Positions 46,991 through 56,364 of a stretch of 64,000 nt of DNA are shown one piece after another. Position 1 is the first letter of the stretch; the number at the start of each line of letters is the position of its first letter. Under the pieces are notes generated by a model. It made no database searches. It was given only the letters and a program-made list of their open reading frames with translations, and had not been told where the DNA came from. The translations under genes and the position numbers were made by a program. This DNA comes from Porticoccaceae bacterium (GTDB lineage: Bacteria > Pseudomonadota > Gammaproteobacteria > Pseudomonadales > Porticoccaceae): positions 18,442 through 82,441 of the forward strand of contig CACEBC010000007.1 in NCBI GenBank assembly GCA_902557735.1. The letters are read 5' to 3'.

Positions 46991-48082
46991 ATGACAAGAC
47001 CAACTCAGGCACTAATCGATCGACAAGCGCTCCGAAACAATCTCACGCTGGCAGAGCGATCTAAAAGAGGCCATTGCATGCCAATCGTCAAAGCTAATGC
47101 GTATGGACACGGCGTCGATATTGTCTGTAGCGCCTTAGAGCATGCACCAGCTTTCGGCGTAGCCTCTGTAAATGAGGCATTAGAGCTCAGAACTTTGGGC
47201 TTTAAGCAACCCGTCTTGCTCATGGAAGGCACTTTCACTCCAGACGAAATTGAATTGGCTGAAACTAATGATTTTTGGTTAATGGTTGAAAATCACAACC
47301 AGAAAGATCAAATATTAAGAGCAAAACTTAAACATCCAATTCGGGTTTGGCTCGGCTTAGATACCGGAATGCATCGTCTCGGGTTTGATACACTTGAGAT
47401 AAAACAGGTATATCAAGATCTTTTGAATTCCGGCCAAATCGATAGATTAACTGTTTTAGCAACTCACTTTGCCTGCGCCAATGATCTATCGAACGATATG
47501 ACCAATCGTCAGATCGAATGTTTCGATAAAACTTCCCGTGAAATCGAATTAACAACCGGACATATTCTTCAACAAAGTCTTGCTAACTCAGCGGCAATAT
47601 TAGGCTGGGAAAATTCTCTGCGAGACTGGCAGAGACCTGGTTACATGCTTTATGGGAATAGCCCGTTCTGCGACGAACGATCGTCAGAGACATTAAGACC
47701 AGTCATGACCCTCGAGTCCAAAATAATTTCTCTAAGAACAATATTGGCCGGGGATACTGTAGGTTACGACGCAATTTGGAAAGCCGAAAGAAAATCACAA
47801 ATTGCCACCATCTCCATTGGTTATGGGGATGGCTATCCACGACACGCTAAAAATGGGACCCCCGTAATGATTAGGGGTCAACGCTGTCCGCTAGTGGGGC
47901 GAGTATCGATGGATATGATCACCGTAGATGTTACCGATTGTGCGTTTGTGCAGCTGGGAGATACCGCTATATTGTGGGGTCCAGAGCTTCCTGTAAATGA
48001 AGTGGCGCAATATTGTGAAACGAATGGTTATGAGCTTTTAAGCGGCATCTCTTTTAGGATTCCTAGAGTTGCCAAGAACTGA
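46991..48082 (+). CDS. alr: Alanine racemase
   Basis: 363 aa PLP enzyme. PLP Lys34 is in PIVKANAYGHGVDIV, and the catalytic Tyr is in VGYDAIWKAE near residue 259. The C-terminus has GYGDGYPRHAKNG and GRVSMDMITVDV. It supplies D-alanine for the cell wall. Convergent with ubiX, with 22 nt between their stops. Confidence 0.96.
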   Translation: MTRPTQALIDRQALRNNLTLAERSKRGHCMPIVKANAYGHGVDIVCSALEHAPAFGVASVNEALELRTLGFKQPVLLMEGTFTPDEIELAETNDFWLMVENHNQKDQILRAKLKHPIRVWLGLDTGMHRLGFDTLEIKQVYQDLLNSGQIDRLTVLATHFACANDLSNDMTNRQIECFDKTSREIELTTGHILQQSLANSAAILGWENSLRDWQRPGYMLYGNSPFCDERSSETLRPVMTLESKIISLRTILAGDTVGYDAIWKAERKSQIATISIGYGDGYPRHAKNGTPVMIRGQRCPLVGRVSMDMITVDVTDCAFVQLGDTAILWGPELPVNEVAQYCETNGYELLSGISFRIPRVAKN

Positions 48083-48104
48083 GAAAAGTGCATGTTTTGA
48101 GTGA

Positions 48105-48668
48105 TTACTGATTACCGCCCCAACGAACCAACTGAGACACCTCAACACCAATCGTATCAAGCAATCTCGCAACCGTTTGATCAATGATGTCATCAACTGT
48201 TTTTGGCCGAGTATAAAAGGCTGGGGATGGGGGATGCACCATTGCACCCAATTGGCAAGCGCGAGCCAATAACTCGCAATGCCCTAAATGCAAGGGGGTT
48301 TCGCGCGGAACCAGTATTAGCCTCCTTTGCTCCTTAAGAACAACATCAGCAGCCCTTGTTATCAAATTATCTGAATAGGAATTGACTATTCCTGAAAGAG
48401 TCTTCATTGAACATGGCGCCACGATCATCCCACAAGTTCTGTAAGAACCACTCGCTATATTTGCGGAAATGTTCTTATTGTTATGGACGACGTCAGCCAT
48501 GCTCTCGACATCAGATGCTGCCCAATCGGTCTCGATTCCAATGTTCATGCGGGCACTCTGAGTGAGAATCAGATGCGTCTCTATGTCTTGACGTTTTGAC
48601 AGGAGTTGGAGCAGCCTTATGCCATATATGACGCCGCTTGACCCAGATATTCCGACAATTAGACGCAT
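48105..48668 (-). CDS. ubiX: Flavin prenyltransferase UbiX
   Basis: 187 aa. It makes prenylated FMN, the cofactor of UbiD-type decarboxylases needed in ubiquinone synthesis. The FMN-binding start RLIVGISGSSGVIYGIRLL, PCSMKTLSGIVNSYSDNLITR and VPRETPLHLGHCELLARA are present. Convergent with alr. No ubiD in this window. Confidence 0.96.
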   Translation of the reverse strand: MRLIVGISGSSGVIYGIRLLQLLSKRQDIETHLILTQSARMNIGIETDWAASDVESMADVVHNNKNISANIASGSYRTCGMIVAPCSMKTLSGIVNSYSDNLITRAADVVLKEQRRLILVPRETPLHLGHCELLARACQLGAMVHPPSPAFYTRPKTVDDIIDQTVARLLDTIGVEVSQLVRWGGNQ

Positions 48669-48744
48669 TTTTCTCCAAACATTAAACGGTTTACAAGTGA
48701 ATGACTACTTAGAATCTAGCTTAGAGTGTCGACGCGAGCCACCA

Positions 48745-49722
48745 CTAGCACATCGATAAAACGACCTTGCCTTTCGCTCGACGCTCTGAGATGCAAGCAA
48801 AAGCTTTTTGAAAATCATGCATAGAGTAAACCTCACTAACCAGAGGTGAAAACGACCCAGCATCCACCATATCGACCAGTTCTTCAAAATTCTGCTTAGA
48901 GGCAAAAGGATCTCTCGCCATCCAAGACCCCCAAAATACGCCCACCAAGGAGGCGCCCTTCAAAAGAGCCAAGTTTAACGGCATTCTAGGAATCGGACCA
49001 GCGGCAAAACCAATCACTAAAAAGCGACCATCCCAAGCAACCGCTCGAAATGCTTGCTCAGAATAATCCCCACCCACCGGATCATAGATGACGTCAGCCC
49101 CCTTGCCCCCTGTCAGCTCTTTCACCTTTTCTTTGAGATTTTCGTTGGAGTAATTTATTCGCAAGTCAGCACCAGCTTTGCACGCGTAGTCTAGCTTATC
49201 GTCAGTGCTTGCGGCCGCTATTACCCGCGCGCCCATCGCTTTTGCAATCTGTATACAAGATACACCAACCCCTCCGGCTGCTCCCAGAACGAGCACGGTC
49301 TCCCCCTCCTGCAGGTTAGCTTGCTGCTTCAGTGCATAGTACGAAGTGCCATACGTAATGGCGAAACCGGCCGCCTGCTCGAAAGACATTGTGTCACCTT
49401 TCAGAAATGTCGAGTGTTCTGAAGTCACTATCTGATCAGCGAAAGCACCGGTCTGAGTAGTGCCAACTACCTCATCCCCGACAGATCGACCAGTTACTCC
49501 CTTTCCGACCTTTGTAATCACCCCGGATACTTCCGTCCCGGGAATAAAAGGCAGTGGTGGTTTAAACTGGTACTTTCCTTCAACAGTAAGGATATCCGGA
49601 AAGTTAACTCCTGCACCACGAACATCGATTAGCACCTGACCCTGCCCCGGTTCAAGGTCATCGCGTTGCTCAACGGCCATATTCTGCGTCGACCCATATT
49701 CGTTACACACAAGTGCTCGCAT
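48745..49722 (-). CDS. NADPH:quinone oxidoreductase family (MDR superfamily)
   Basis: 325 aa, zinc-free MDR. The N-terminal GroES-like domain has VRGAGVNFPDILTVEGKY and PGTEVSGVITKVGKGV; the nucleotide fold has LVLGAAGGVGVSCIQIAKAMGA (about residues 143-165). It probably reduces a quinone or an enoyl compound with NADPH. It follows the ACAD genes on the same strand, 90 nt after the third; may share their transcript. Confidence 0.88.
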   Translation of the reverse strand: MRALVCNEYGSTQNMAVEQRDDLEPGQGQVLIDVRGAGVNFPDILTVEGKYQFKPPLPFIPGTEVSGVITKVGKGVTGRSVGDEVVGTTQTGAFADQIVTSEHSTFLKGDTMSFEQAAGFAITYGTSYYALKQQANLQEGETVLVLGAAGGVGVSCIQIAKAMGARVIAAASTDDKLDYACKAGADLRINYSNENLKEKVKELTGGKGADVIYDPVGGDYSEQAFRAVAWDGRFLVIGFAAGPIPRMPLNLALLKGASLVGVFWGSWMARDPFASKQNFEELVDMVDAGSFSPLVSEVYSMHDFQKAFACISERRAKGKVVLSMC

Positions 49723-49812
49723 ATTTACCCATCCTCTCTCTAATTAAAAGATGAAGCCAGCCTGAAAGGCCAGCATCCCCCGTCAGACTAAAAGGCTAAA
49801 TAGTAAGCACTT

Positions 49813-51030
49813 TCACTGACGATATCGACTCAACTCACGACGCGCCACAACCATGCGATGAACTGCATCAGGTCCATCTGCAAAGCGCAACGTTCTTTGA
49901 GCCCCATACATAACTGCGAGGGGCGTATCCTGTGAGACTCCAAGGCCTCCATGCATCTGCATTGCTTCGTCAATAACTTTTAATGCCATGTTAGGTGCTT
50001 TGGTTTTAACCATCGAAATAAACGGCTGAGCCGCATCAACCCCCTCATGATCCATAAGCCAAGCAGCTTTCAGACACAAAAGACGAACCATTTCAATGTC
50101 CATTCTAGCATCCGCGATAATATCGACGTTGCCACCCAGCTTCGAGAGCGTCCTGCCAAATGCTTTCCTACTTTCCGCTCTTTCACACAGAAGTTTTAAT
50201 GCGGTCTCTGCAACTCCAATTGAGCGCATACAGTGGTGAATCCTCCCCGGCCCAAGCCTACCCTGAGCAACCTCAAACCCCCGCCCAGGGCCCAAAATCA
50301 TGTTTTCCTTGGGAACACGCACGTTGGTAAAACGCATGTGAAAGTGCCCATGTGGCGCATCGTCTCTCCCGAAAATCGTCATCGGTCGCAATAACTGTAC
50401 CCCTGGCGTATCCTTTGGGACCAGAACTTGAGAATGTTGTGCCTTCCGAGGGGCATTTGGATCCGTGTTAACCATTACAATCATGATTTCGCAGCGCGGA
50501 TCTCCAACACCAGAGATCCATATCTTTTCTCCATTAAGTACCCATTCATCTCCCTCAAGAACACAAGACATCGATATATTAGTTGCGTCTGACGAAGCAA
50601 CCCCGGGCTCTGTCATAACGTAGGCTGAGCGGATCTCGCCAGCCAGTAGAGGCTTGAGCCATTTTCTCTGTTGCTCTTCAGAACAATAACGCGACAAAAC
50701 CTCCATATTACCGGTATCAGGCGCTGAACAATTGAATACTTCGGGAGCAAGGTGTGAGCGGCCAGTTTCTTCTGCAATATAAGCATACTCAACGGTATTT
50801 AAACCATATCCTCCATCATAATGCGTGAGGAAGAAATTCCACAAATTGCGTGATTTGGCCTTAGATTTGAGCTCTTCCAATATCTCGGTTTGACGCGATG
50901 TGAAGTGCCATCTGTCCTCTTTCTCGATTTCTTCATGATACTCAGGTTCCATCGGCAGTATTTCAGTATCTATAAACTGCTTCACTTCTGCTAATATTGG
51001 TTTTAACTTTTCGCTAACACCTAAATCCAT
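49813..51030 (-). CDS. Acyl-CoA dehydrogenase (ACAD10/11-like)
   Basis: 405 aa FAD enzyme. The start is the ATG at 51030 with GGAGAGAAAG before it; the ORF opens earlier at 51087 but without a better SD. Motifs: AYVMTEPGVASSDATNIS, NGEKIWISGVGDPRCEI, AMQMHGGLGVSQDTPLAVMYG and the C-terminal LRFADGPDAVHRM. The DGPDAVH segment replaces EGTSE as in the ACAD10/11 type. Third of three consecutive ACAD genes on the minus strand. Confidence 0.9.
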   Translation of the reverse strand: MDLGVSEKLKPILAEVKQFIDTEILPMEPEYHEEIEKEDRWHFTSRQTEILEELKSKAKSRNLWNFFLTHYDGGYGLNTVEYAYIAEETGRSHLAPEVFNCSAPDTGNMEVLSRYCSEEQQRKWLKPLLAGEIRSAYVMTEPGVASSDATNISMSCVLEGDEWVLNGEKIWISGVGDPRCEIMIVMVNTDPNAPRKAQHSQVLVPKDTPGVQLLRPMTIFGRDDAPHGHFHMRFTNVRVPKENMILGPGRGFEVAQGRLGPGRIHHCMRSIGVAETALKLLCERAESRKAFGRTLSKLGGNVDIIADARMDIEMVRLLCLKAAWLMDHEGVDAAQPFISMVKTKAPNMALKVIDEAMQMHGGLGVSQDTPLAVMYGAQRTLRFADGPDAVHRMVVARRELSRYRQ

Positions 51031-51123
51031 CTTTCTCTCCAAATAGTCATCACAACTCGCAGTGTATAGGATACTATGAGTTGACACACAAAAAGATTAT
51101 AAAGTAGCCAATCAGGTTGGTAT

Positions 51124-52257
51124 CTAATAACCAGTCATTAAGGCAAACCGATCGCCATGGTAACTATAATCACCGAAAAGCATTTGTGCAGGCCTAGCTC
51201 GTTTAATGAAAAAACCTATATCATATTCATCAGTCATCCCGACGCCTCCATGCATCTGGATTGCCTCGTTCGTGCTTAGCTCAGCCACTTCACAAAGTTT
51301 TGCTTTTGCAATGCTCGCCAATTCCGAGGTCCTAACATCGCCCTCATCTATTGCACTCAAGGACTTAAGAACGATAGACTTGCATAATTCAATTTCGCTC
51401 CACCAGTGCGCTGCCCGATGCTGTAAAGCCTGAAAAGAACCAATAAATGAACCAAACTGCTTTCGTTGTTTCAAGTATTGCAGTGTGCGATCAAATGATT
51501 CACTCGCTATGCCTAATAATTCGGCGGCTAAGTGCGCGTTTGCTATGTCAAGGACAGCGGAAAGTCCTTTAAAACCGCCATTCTCAGAGCCGAGCAAATT
51601 CTCAATCGGGACTATTGCGTCATTAAAACTAACAGTGGACACGCTGCGGCTGTCTACCGTAGGGATCGTCTTGATGTCTATTCCTGGCGTGTTTGAATCA
51701 ACTAAAAAAAGCGAAATGCCCTCTTTGTCTCCAAATTCTCCGCTCGTTCTTGCTGCGACGATTAACTTGGTTGAGCAATGACCATCTACAACTCCCAATT
51801 TTCTTCCACTCAATTTGAACCCATCCGGCGTTTTTAATGCCGACAGAGCTATGTCGGTCGGGCCATGATGTCTGGTCTCGTCCACTGCCAAAGCTAAAGT
51901 GATTTGACCATCCGCAATCTGCGGAAGCAATGTTTCCTTTTGCTTTTCACTTCCCGTTAAGTTGATAATGGAAACTCCAACAATAGCACTGCTGAACAAA
52001 GGGGATGCAGCCAGTGCTCTACCGCCTTGCTCCATAACCTGACCCATACCAACATGACCAAATCCTAAGCCGCCATATTTCTCCGGCACCAGAATAGCTG
52101 CCCATCCCATATCTACCATTCTTTTCCAGAGCACGTCACAGTAATCGCTACCGCCTTCTCTTAATCGACGAAACTCCGATATGGGAGCAAATTCTGCGAA
52201 GAAACCTTGCGCCGATTCCTTTAGCATCTGCTGTTCTTCGTTAATTATCAACGTCAC
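51124..52257 (-). CDS. Acyl-CoA dehydrogenase, likely non-catalytic/partner subunit
   Basis: 377 aa. GTG start at 52257 with AGGAG about 6 nt upstream; an earlier ATG overlaps the upstream gene's end. The FAD-binding and core folds are present (ALAVDETRHHGPTDI, GVVDGHCSTKLIVAART, EAIQMHGGVGMTDEYDIGFFIKRA), but the region where the catalytic Glu of EGTSEIQ sits reads LFGDYSYHGDRFA. This is the pattern of the partner subunit in alpha2beta2 acyl-CoA dehydrogenases such as those in mycobacterial steroid side-chain breakdown. It overlaps nothing but lies 19 nt after the upstream ACAD stop, so both are in one operon. Confidence 0.9.
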   Translation of the reverse strand: MTLIINEEQQMLKESAQGFFAEFAPISEFRRLREGGSDYCDVLWKRMVDMGWAAILVPEKYGGLGFGHVGMGQVMEQGGRALAASPLFSSAIVGVSIINLTGSEKQKETLLPQIADGQITLALAVDETRHHGPTDIALSALKTPDGFKLSGRKLGVVDGHCSTKLIVAARTSGEFGDKEGISLFLVDSNTPGIDIKTIPTVDSRSVSTVSFNDAIVPIENLLGSENGGFKGLSAVLDIANAHLAAELLGIASESFDRTLQYLKQRKQFGSFIGSFQALQHRAAHWWSEIELCKSIVLKSLSAIDEGDVRTSELASIAKAKLCEVAELSTNEAIQMHGGVGMTDEYDIGFFIKRARPAQMLFGDYSYHGDRFALMTGY

Positions 52258-52276
52258 GTTTAACTCCTGCTCTGTC

Positions 52277-53455
52277 CTATCCAAGTCCCAGGATATTTTT
52301 CGCAATGATATTTAGTTGAACCTCTGATGTCCCCCCCTCAATTGAATTACCTTTTGTTCTCAACCAGCTTCTGGCGAGCCAACCATCTCTCGAAGCCTCT
52401 CCTTCCCATTCTATGGCTTCACCACCTTTAAGCTTCATCATGGTTTCGAATCGGCGTTTGTTCAACTCTGTACCATAGTACTTCAACATTGCAGACGTTG
52501 CACCAACACCCTGACCTGCCTTTGCTTCATCTGCGACTCGATCGGCGGTGAGGGCAAATGCGGCAGCATCAATCTCCCAGCGGATGACATCATTTCTTAA
52601 CAGCTGATTTGCAAGCCGTCCTTGTTTTATACCCATGGATTCTGCTGCGTACTGGCCGAGGCTCCTGAATCCAGCATCTCTGGTCCCAAAACCTCCGATC
52701 ATTTCTCGTTCGTGGGTTAAAAGGTACTTAGCTATGGTCCAGCCATGATTAATCTCTCCAACCACCTGGCTTTTATCTACCTTCACATCATCAAGAAATG
52801 TTTCACAAAATGGAGAGCTTCCAGATATCAATTTAATAGGTTTAGGCGTGACTCCAGGAGTTTTCATATCGAAAAGCACAAGGCTGATTCCCATCTGTTT
52901 TTTTCCGTCAGAATCTGTCCTTACAAGGCAAAACATCCAATCTGCCTTGTCTGCGTAGGATGTCCAAACCTTTTGCCCATTAACGATGAAATAATCCCCC
53001 ATATCCATTGCTTTTGTCTGCAGTCCCGCCAAGTCAGACCCAGCGTTAGGTTCCGAATAACCTTGACACCATCGGATTTCTCCTCGGACTATTGGTGGCA
53101 AGTGCTGCCTTTTTAGTTCTTCAGAACCGAATTTAATGAGAGCTGGCCCCAGCATGTCAATACCAAAACTATTGAGCGGTCGTCTGGCTTTTATCTTTGC
53201 CATTTCCTCTCGAAGAACTTTGGCTTCCTCTCTGTTTAATCCACCACCCCCATACTCAACCGCCCACATCGGAGCAGTCCATCCTTTGGCCGCCATTCGC
53301 TCCATCCAAAGCTTTTGGTCTTCGCACGAAAACGTTGGGTTTCTTCCTCCCCAACAAGTATCGTTATCGTTCTGCATGGGGACTCGCATACTAGCAGGAC
53401 AATTTTCAGCTAACCACTCTCTAGTTTCATTTCGAAAAGTTTGCAAATCAGTCAC
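52277..53455 (-). CDS. Acyl-CoA dehydrogenase, catalytic-type subunit
   Basis: 392 aa. The core ACAD motifs QGYSEPNAGSDLAGLQTKA and IVNGQKVWTSYADKADWMFC are present. The C-terminus GNSIEGGTSEVQLNIIAKNIL has the Glu of the EGTSE-type catalytic segment. Placed 19 nt upstream of an ACAD that lacks it, it is a good candidate for the catalytic partner of a heterotetramer. First gene of the operon; followed upstream by 243 nt with no gene. Confidence 0.9.
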   Translation of the reverse strand: MTDLQTFRNETREWLAENCPASMRVPMQNDNDTCWGGRNPTFSCEDQKLWMERMAAKGWTAPMWAVEYGGGGLNREEAKVLREEMAKIKARRPLNSFGIDMLGPALIKFGSEELKRQHLPPIVRGEIRWCQGYSEPNAGSDLAGLQTKAMDMGDYFIVNGQKVWTSYADKADWMFCLVRTDSDGKKQMGISLVLFDMKTPGVTPKPIKLISGSSPFCETFLDDVKVDKSQVVGEINHGWTIAKYLLTHEREMIGGFGTRDAGFRSLGQYAAESMGIKQGRLANQLLRNDVIRWEIDAAAFALTADRVADEAKAGQGVGATSAMLKYYGTELNKRRFETMMKLKGGEAIEWEGEASRDGWLARSWLRTKGNSIEGGTSEVQLNIIAKNILGLG

Positions 53456-53698
53456 GGTTCACCCCTTTCCATACAAAACCTAGTTACGCCCATCAGGGCT
53501 TTCGCGATCATAATTCAACTCGAATAACGCGCTGAAACTTAACTTATGTTAATTCAACTATCAAGAGAGATTTAGAGATCAATAAGTTGAGAAACAAATA
53601 ATGTTAAAAGATATACTTATCAATTAACCATCCACAAATAAAACATAAGATGCAAGCCGAAAATCGGGCGTTAGTGTGCTGATATAGTACCCAATCGG

Positions 53699-54151
53699 TT
53701 AAGTCAATTGCAGCGGAGAGCTCACCAATCCCTGTAGCGCTAATTTCACATCTACCGGTATTGGTACAGACTTGTGAGTTCCCCTGTCAACGAAAACGTG
53801 CGTAAATGTACCATGTGCGGCAGGCCAAATTTCACCCTCCCGGAAAATAGCAACGCCATATTGAACCGAACTATTCCCCAACTTGTCCACTCTTAAAGCT
53901 GATTGAATGGTACCGGGGAACGAAATCGGGCTTCGATATTGACAACTTGACGCCACAACAAATCCCACAATGTCACCATTCTGAATATCCAAACCTCCCT
54001 CATGAATAAGAAAATGATTCGTAATTGTGTCAAAATAACTGTAATAAGTTACATTATTTACATGGCCATAAATATCGTTATCCATCCAGCGCGTTGCGAT
54101 GTCCAAAAAATACCGATAATTTGCTTTTTCTAAAACTTCTTCAGTATCCAT
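53699..54151 (-). CDS. Hotdog-fold thioesterase (4HBT family)
   Basis: 150 aa. The catalytic Asp region is ATRWMDNDIYGHVNNVTYYSYFDT, characteristic of 4-hydroxybenzoyl-CoA/acyl-CoA thioesterases. It would hydrolyse a CoA thioester. It follows the iron-ADH gene by 9 nt on the same strand, which suggests cotranscription, and lies upstream of the ACAD set with 243 nt between. Substrate unknown. Confidence 0.85.
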   Translation of the reverse strand: MDTEEVLEKANYRYFLDIATRWMDNDIYGHVNNVTYYSYFDTITNHFLIHEGGLDIQNGDIVGFVVASSCQYRSPISFPGTIQSALRVDKLGNSSVQYGVAIFREGEIWPAAHGTFTHVFVDRGTHKSVPIPVDVKLALQGLVSSPLQLT

Positions 54152-54160
54152 TTTGGAGCC

Positions 54161-55348
54161 CTAGTAAGCTTTATTATAAATTTCGAGAGCATCAGATTTT
54201 CCCATCTCCCGAGGGTTGTTAATAAGCAATCTCGTCTGGAGCATCGCCTCCTCCGCCAACATTGCTAGATCATTTTCCGGGATGTCCATATCTCTGAGTC
54301 TAGTCGGCAATCCAAAATCCCCAGCCATTTCCAAGAAATATTCAGCCAACATTGCCGTTGCCTGGTCTTCCTTAGCAGACTTCTTGACGCACTTGAAAAT
54401 GGACGGCACCAACTGATGATAAAGCGGAGCGGCCGAGGGTTCATTAAATCGAAGGACATGAGGCAAAACTAGAGAATTAGAGAGTCCGTGAGGAATATGG
54501 TAGTTGCCTCCAAGTGGATAGGCTAGAGCATGAACCGCCGCCACAGGAGCATTTGCAAACGCTTGACCAGCCAACATAGCGCCAATCAACATCTCTTGTC
54601 GCGCAGATAAGTCACTACCATTGTGCACGGCTATACTTATATTCGTTGCAAGCATCGAGAGCCCCTCTTTCGCAAGCATGTCAGATAGGGGATTCTTTAA
54701 TCGAACTGAAGTAAATGCCTCTATGGCGTGCACCATAGCGTCTATTCCAGTAGCGGCAGTCACATGCGCAGGCAAACCCAAAGTTAAAGCGGCGTCCAGA
54801 ATAATGGAGTCTGCGAGAAGCGTCCGGCTTACCACCCCTGCTTTGGTCGCCCTGCCGGTTGTAATGATTGAAACCATAGTAGCCTCGGATCCAGTTCCCG
54901 CAGTGGTTGGGACTTGAATTAGCGGTAGTCTGGGGCTATTTATCTTGTCTACCCCGTAAATTTCGCTTAGTGACTGTTTTCCCACAATAAGGACGGCTAA
55001 TAATTTAGCCACATCCAACGAGCTTCCGCCTCCAAATCCGATCACTCCATCACAACCTTCTCTTTTCGCGAGTTCTAACCCTGCCAATACAACTGATTCT
55101 GGCGGATCAGCAACGACTTGTGAAAATAGAGTAACAGCAATGCCGTTTTTTTTAAGGCTTGAAAGTGCAGAATCCAGCAATCCGAGCGCCTGAATTTCAG
55201 CGTCAGTTACAACAAGCACATGTCTCGTTAACAGACCTCGCGCGCACGCACCCAATTCGTCAGAACTACCAGAACCAACGCGAACATCGGATACAGACGA
55301 AAAAGAGAAATCGTTCAACAAGTTTGATGCTCCCTTTTTTAATGTCAT
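54161..55348 (-). CDS. Iron-containing alcohol dehydrogenase
   Basis: 395 aa (ATG at 55348; an in-frame upstream ATG at 55390 is possible). GFGGGSSLDVAKLLAVL is the nucleotide-binding GGGSxxD motif; metal ligands are in GIDAMVHAIEAF and AVHALAYPLGGNYHIPHG with later His. The family includes alcohol dehydrogenases and maleylacetate reductases; this one is not resolved. It heads a two-gene unit with the thioesterase gene (9 nt apart). Confidence 0.85.
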   Translation of the reverse strand: MTLKKGASNLLNDFSFSSVSDVRVGSGSSDELGACARGLLTRHVLVVTDAEIQALGLLDSALSSLKKNGIAVTLFSQVVADPPESVVLAGLELAKREGCDGVIGFGGGSSLDVAKLLAVLIVGKQSLSEIYGVDKINSPRLPLIQVPTTAGTGSEATMVSIITTGRATKAGVVSRTLLADSIILDAALTLGLPAHVTAATGIDAMVHAIEAFTSVRLKNPLSDMLAKEGLSMLATNISIAVHNGSDLSARQEMLIGAMLAGQAFANAPVAAVHALAYPLGGNYHIPHGLSNSLVLPHVLRFNEPSAAPLYHQLVPSIFKCVKKSAKEDQATAMLAEYFLEMAGDFGLPTRLRDMDIPENDLAMLAEEAMLQTRLLINNPREMGKSDALEIYNKAY

Positions 55349-55541
55349 TATTATCAAGCTTAGCATGCCTATACACAGACAACGAATCAAAAAAGCTTTC
55401 TGACCCTAAAATTTCGTGCCGTGCCAAAAACTGAGCGTACAGCGAAAAGAAAACTTATGCTAAACTTCCAACCCTAAAGACGCGGCAGACCGCGCCAACG
55501 CATTAGATCCTTTCGAATTACAACGATTCAAAGTAAAACTT

Positions 55542-56111
55542 ATGAGCATATTTGCAAATCTTAAAACATCCACAAATTTTATTTTTTATCAAGCTTGGTA
55601 TGTGATTCTGGTTATTTTGTCAGGCTGCAGCAATGAGTCAATTGACACGGTCATAGTCGATAGTTCCGATCCAAAAACGGAACAATCGGACACTGAGCAA
55701 GGAAAGCCGGGTCCATCCTCCGCGAGTTGCAGCTTCGATATCATTGTGGGGGACAACCTCAGATTTAACGTCAATGAGATAGTAGTGAAGAAAACTTGTG
55801 CCGATGTCTCCATTAATTTAAAGCATGAAGGAAAGCTTGCAGCAAAGATGATGGGACATAATTGGGTTCTAACAAAGGCATCTGATGTAACAGAAATTGC
55901 TGCCGAGGGGATATCCGCCGGACTAGTAAATAACTACCTCAATACAGAAGATAATAGAATTCTAGCTTGGACAAAGATAATTGGAGGTGGAGAAGAAACA
56001 AGTATCTCTTTTTCTGCTGAGAGACTGGTCGCGGGTGAGGACTACACCTTTTTCTGCTCTTTTCCGGGGCATTCTTATGGCATGAGAGGCACGTTGAATA
56101 TTGAAAGTTAG
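55542..56111 (+). CDS. Azurin-type cupredoxin lipoprotein
   Basis: 189 aa. A hydrophobic signal with lipobox LSGC (Cys29) is followed by an acidic linker (about 30-60) and an azurin domain from residue 63. Copper ligands are at His106 (MMGHNWVL), Cys172 (FFCSFPGH), His177 and Met181; their spacing (66, 5, 4) and the disulfide pair Cys63-Cys86 (23 apart) equal those of classical azurin. Azurins carry electrons in the periplasm; this one would be membrane-tethered. It is transcribed alone, divergent from the iron-ADH. Confidence 0.93.
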   Translation: MSIFANLKTSTNFIFYQAWYVILVILSGCSNESIDTVIVDSSDPKTEQSDTEQGKPGPSSASCSFDIIVGDNLRFNVNEIVVKKTCADVSINLKHEGKLAAKMMGHNWVLTKASDVTEIAAEGISAGLVNNYLNTEDNRILAWTKIIGGGEETSISFSAERLVAGEDYTFFCSFPGHSYGMRGTLNIES

Positions 56112-56364
56112 ATGGCCCAATCATTGAGGCAAAAGATAGGATTTGACGAATTAAAACACACCAAAAATTAGTATAAGATTCATCACTCGCTTTGATGTGC
56201 GAATGCTCTATAATTGCATAGCGCATTACTTCAACAAACTAAAGCAACAACACCAATGCCAACCACATCAACTATTAGAACCTAAAAAAACAATGATAAT
56301 TTAACTTCACTCACATCGGTTGTTGACTTAATATCGCAAACCAAATCAATTCTGAGGAAATAAG

